A DNA stretch of 7,192 nt, from assembly GCA_964439745.1 (NCBI GenBank), contig CAYTQK010000175.1, forward strand, positions 1-7,192. The letters run 5' to 3'. How positions within the stretch are numbered: position 1 is the first letter of the stretch; the number at the start of each line of letters is the position of its first letter. Source of the DNA: CAYTQK01 sp964439745. GTDB lineage: Bacteria; Desulfobacterota; Desulfobacteria; Desulfobacterales; Desulfosudaceae. Below the pieces are notes generated by a model. The model searched no databases. It was not told the DNA's origin and saw only the letters and a program-made list of their open reading frames with translations. Positions 5,840 to 7,192 of this stretch are shown here, piece after piece. A program made the position numbers and the translations under genes.

Positions 5840-7192
5840 TTAATTGTTTCGACTGGTGACATAGTGCTGCTGCGCAATGGATACCAGGTTGTTCACAATA
5901 AAATACAACACCAGCCCGGACGGAAAATTAATAAAAATCACCGTTAAAAAAACGGGCATGAGCATCATCATTTTGGCCTGGGCCGGATCACCGGGCGTGG
6001 GCTGAAGTTTCTGCTGCAAAAACATGGTCGCCCCCATAATAATCGTCATCACGGGAATGCCGATGGGCGGCTGCATCAAGGGAACACTTATATCAAAGGA
6101 AAAAAGCCGCTCCGGCGCCGAAAGGTCGTTAATCCACAGCATGAACGGCGCGTGTCGCAGCTCAATGGCCTGGTACAGCATCCGGTAAAAAGCGATAAAG
6201 ACCGGAATCTGAACGATCATGGGCAGGCAACCGCCCAGGGGATTGACCTTGTACGTCTTGTAGAGGGCCATCATCTCTTCGTTCATCTTCTTTTTGTCGT
6301 CCTTGTATTTTTCCCGGACTTCGGCCATCAAGGGTTGAATCTTTTTCATTTCAGCCATGGACTTGTAGCTCTTATTGCCCAGGGGCCAGAAAATAAGCTT
6401 GATGATCAGGGTCAGCACGATAATGGCCACCCCGTAATTGGGAATGATCTGGTAGACCTTGTTCATCAGCCAGAGACAGGGCCGGGCGACCACGTCAAAC
6501 CAGCCGAAATTGACGGCCTTGTCCAGATTAAACCCGATCTGTTTCAGAATGTTGATATTTTTGGGGCCCATGAAAACATTATAATGATAGGTCTTAATGG
6601 ACTGAGGCGGCACCGTCTGTGACGGACCCAGATGCCGGGCCGTAACCAGGTTGTTGCCCCTGCTTTCAGTGGCCGCAAGGTCCATGGACCCGTCCATGCC
6701 TGTTTCCGGAATCAGGCTGGACATGAAATACCGGTTTTCAATGGCCATCCAGGTCAGGGGGCCTTCCACCCGGCTTTCTTCCGGAATGTCCTTGATCTTG
6801 ACCTTCTTCAGCCGCTGGTTGACATAGGCACAGGGGCCCTCGAAAACAAACCGGCTGCCCTCCCCGACAAAATAGCGGTTCAGGGTAACGGCCGGCTGAC
6901 CGGCAATCGCCTGGTCGCTGTCGTTTTTAACCACCACGTCCAGGCCGATCAGGTAGGAGTCGGGGTAAAACGTGTATTTTTTTTCGACCACAACACCGCT
7001 GTCGGTCCGGCGGGAAAAGGTCGCCGTCCGGGGCGCCTCGTCAACGGTGATGTCGGCGGCGGGCAGATCGCTCTCATAGCGGCCGGTTTCCAGGCCGGGA
7101 ATATCCGCCCCGGCCAGATCAAAAACCACGGGGCCAGACCGGAAGAGCCACCGTCTGAACCCCAGCACCCCGCCCCGACCCCGTATGCCGCC
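5840..7192 (-). CDS. yidC: membrane protein insertase YidC, C-terminal part (5' end outside window)
   Basis: An inner-membrane insertase that inserts and folds membrane proteins alone or with SecYEG. The frame stays open to the right edge, giving 450 residues. The first transmembrane segment and the start of the periplasmic domain are outside. Numbered from the window edge, about 20-210 is the beta-rich periplasmic domain of the Gram-negative long form. The conserved core follows: TM2 (GVAIIVLTLIIKLIFWPL), the cytoplasmic hairpin (SMAEMKKIQPLMAEVREKYKDD), NPLGGCLPMIVQIPVF (317-332), ELRHAPFMLWINDLS, then TM segments ending in FPSGLVLYFIVNNL. The residue equivalent to the conserved hydrophilic-groove arginine (E. 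coli R366) is Lys265, keeping the positive charge. The first 14 or so residues at the edge are Gly/Arg-rich and not obviously YidC-like. rnpA and rpmH would be expected upstream, beyond the window. Confidence 0.96.
   Translation of the reverse strand, partial: GGIRGRGGVLGFRRWLFRSGPVVFDLAGADIPGLETGRYESDLPAADITVDEAPRTATFSRRTDSGVVVEKKYTFYPDSYLIGLDVVVKNDSDQAIAGQPAVTLNRYFVGEGSRFVFEGPCAYVNQRLKKVKIKDIPEESRVEGPLTWMAIENRYFMSSLIPETGMDGSMDLAATESRGNNLVTARHLGPSQTVPPQSIKTYHYNVFMGPKNINILKQIGFNLDKAVNFGWFDVVARPCLWLMNKVYQIIPNYGVAIIVLTLIIKLIFWPLGNKSYKSMAEMKKIQPLMAEVREKYKDDKKKMNEEMMALYKTYKVNPLGGCLPMIVQIPVFIAFYRMLYQAIELRHAPFMLWINDLSAPERLFSFDISVPLMQPPIGIPVMTIIMGATMFLQQKLQPTPGDPAQAKMMMLMPVFLTVIFINFPSGLVLYFIVNNLVSIAQQHYVTSRNN

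Overview
The window is a GC-rich bacterial chromosomal segment of essentially housekeeping genes. It holds seven protein genes on a dense layout, with no mobile element, CRISPR array, tRNA or rRNA visible. The yidC-jag-mnmE order, a long-form YidC with a periplasmic domain, a CxxC-rich YkgJ-type protein and a PrmA-like methyltransferase suggest a Gram-negative, probably Desulfobacterota (delta-proteobacterial sulfate-reducer type). That assignment is inferred from protein style and was not searched.

Layout: at the left edge the 3' part of gpmI (independent phosphoglycerate mutase) runs on the + strand. It converges on a minus-strand gene for a zinc-ribbon/HEAT-like protein, with a GC hairpin between the two stops. 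After a 174-bp gap, all remaining genes lie on the minus strand. Read in the direction of transcription (right to left) they are yidC (5' end outside the window), jag/khpB, mnmE, a YkgJ-family cysteine-cluster gene, a 115-residue unknown, and a PrmA-like methyltransferase with a winged-helix-like N-terminus. The last three are tightly coupled (7-bp gap, then a 17-bp overlap).

The standout element is a perfect 16-bp ParB-binding site (parS, TGTTTCACGTGAAACA) at 3475-3490, inside a 20-bp perfect palindrome. It starts one base beyond the mnmE stop codon and lies just upstream of the YkgJ operon. Together with yidC-jag-mnmE, which in many bacteria lies beside oriC, it marks this segment as probably origin-proximal and part of the chromosome-segregation centromere.

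How the genes work together: YidC inserts membrane proteins, Jag/KhpB is an RNA-binding protein commonly encoded with it, and MnmE modifies tRNA wobble uridines. The YkgJ, small-protein and methyltransferase trio looks like an uncharacterised co-expressed module. No undescribed multi-gene defence or mobile system is supported by this sequence.
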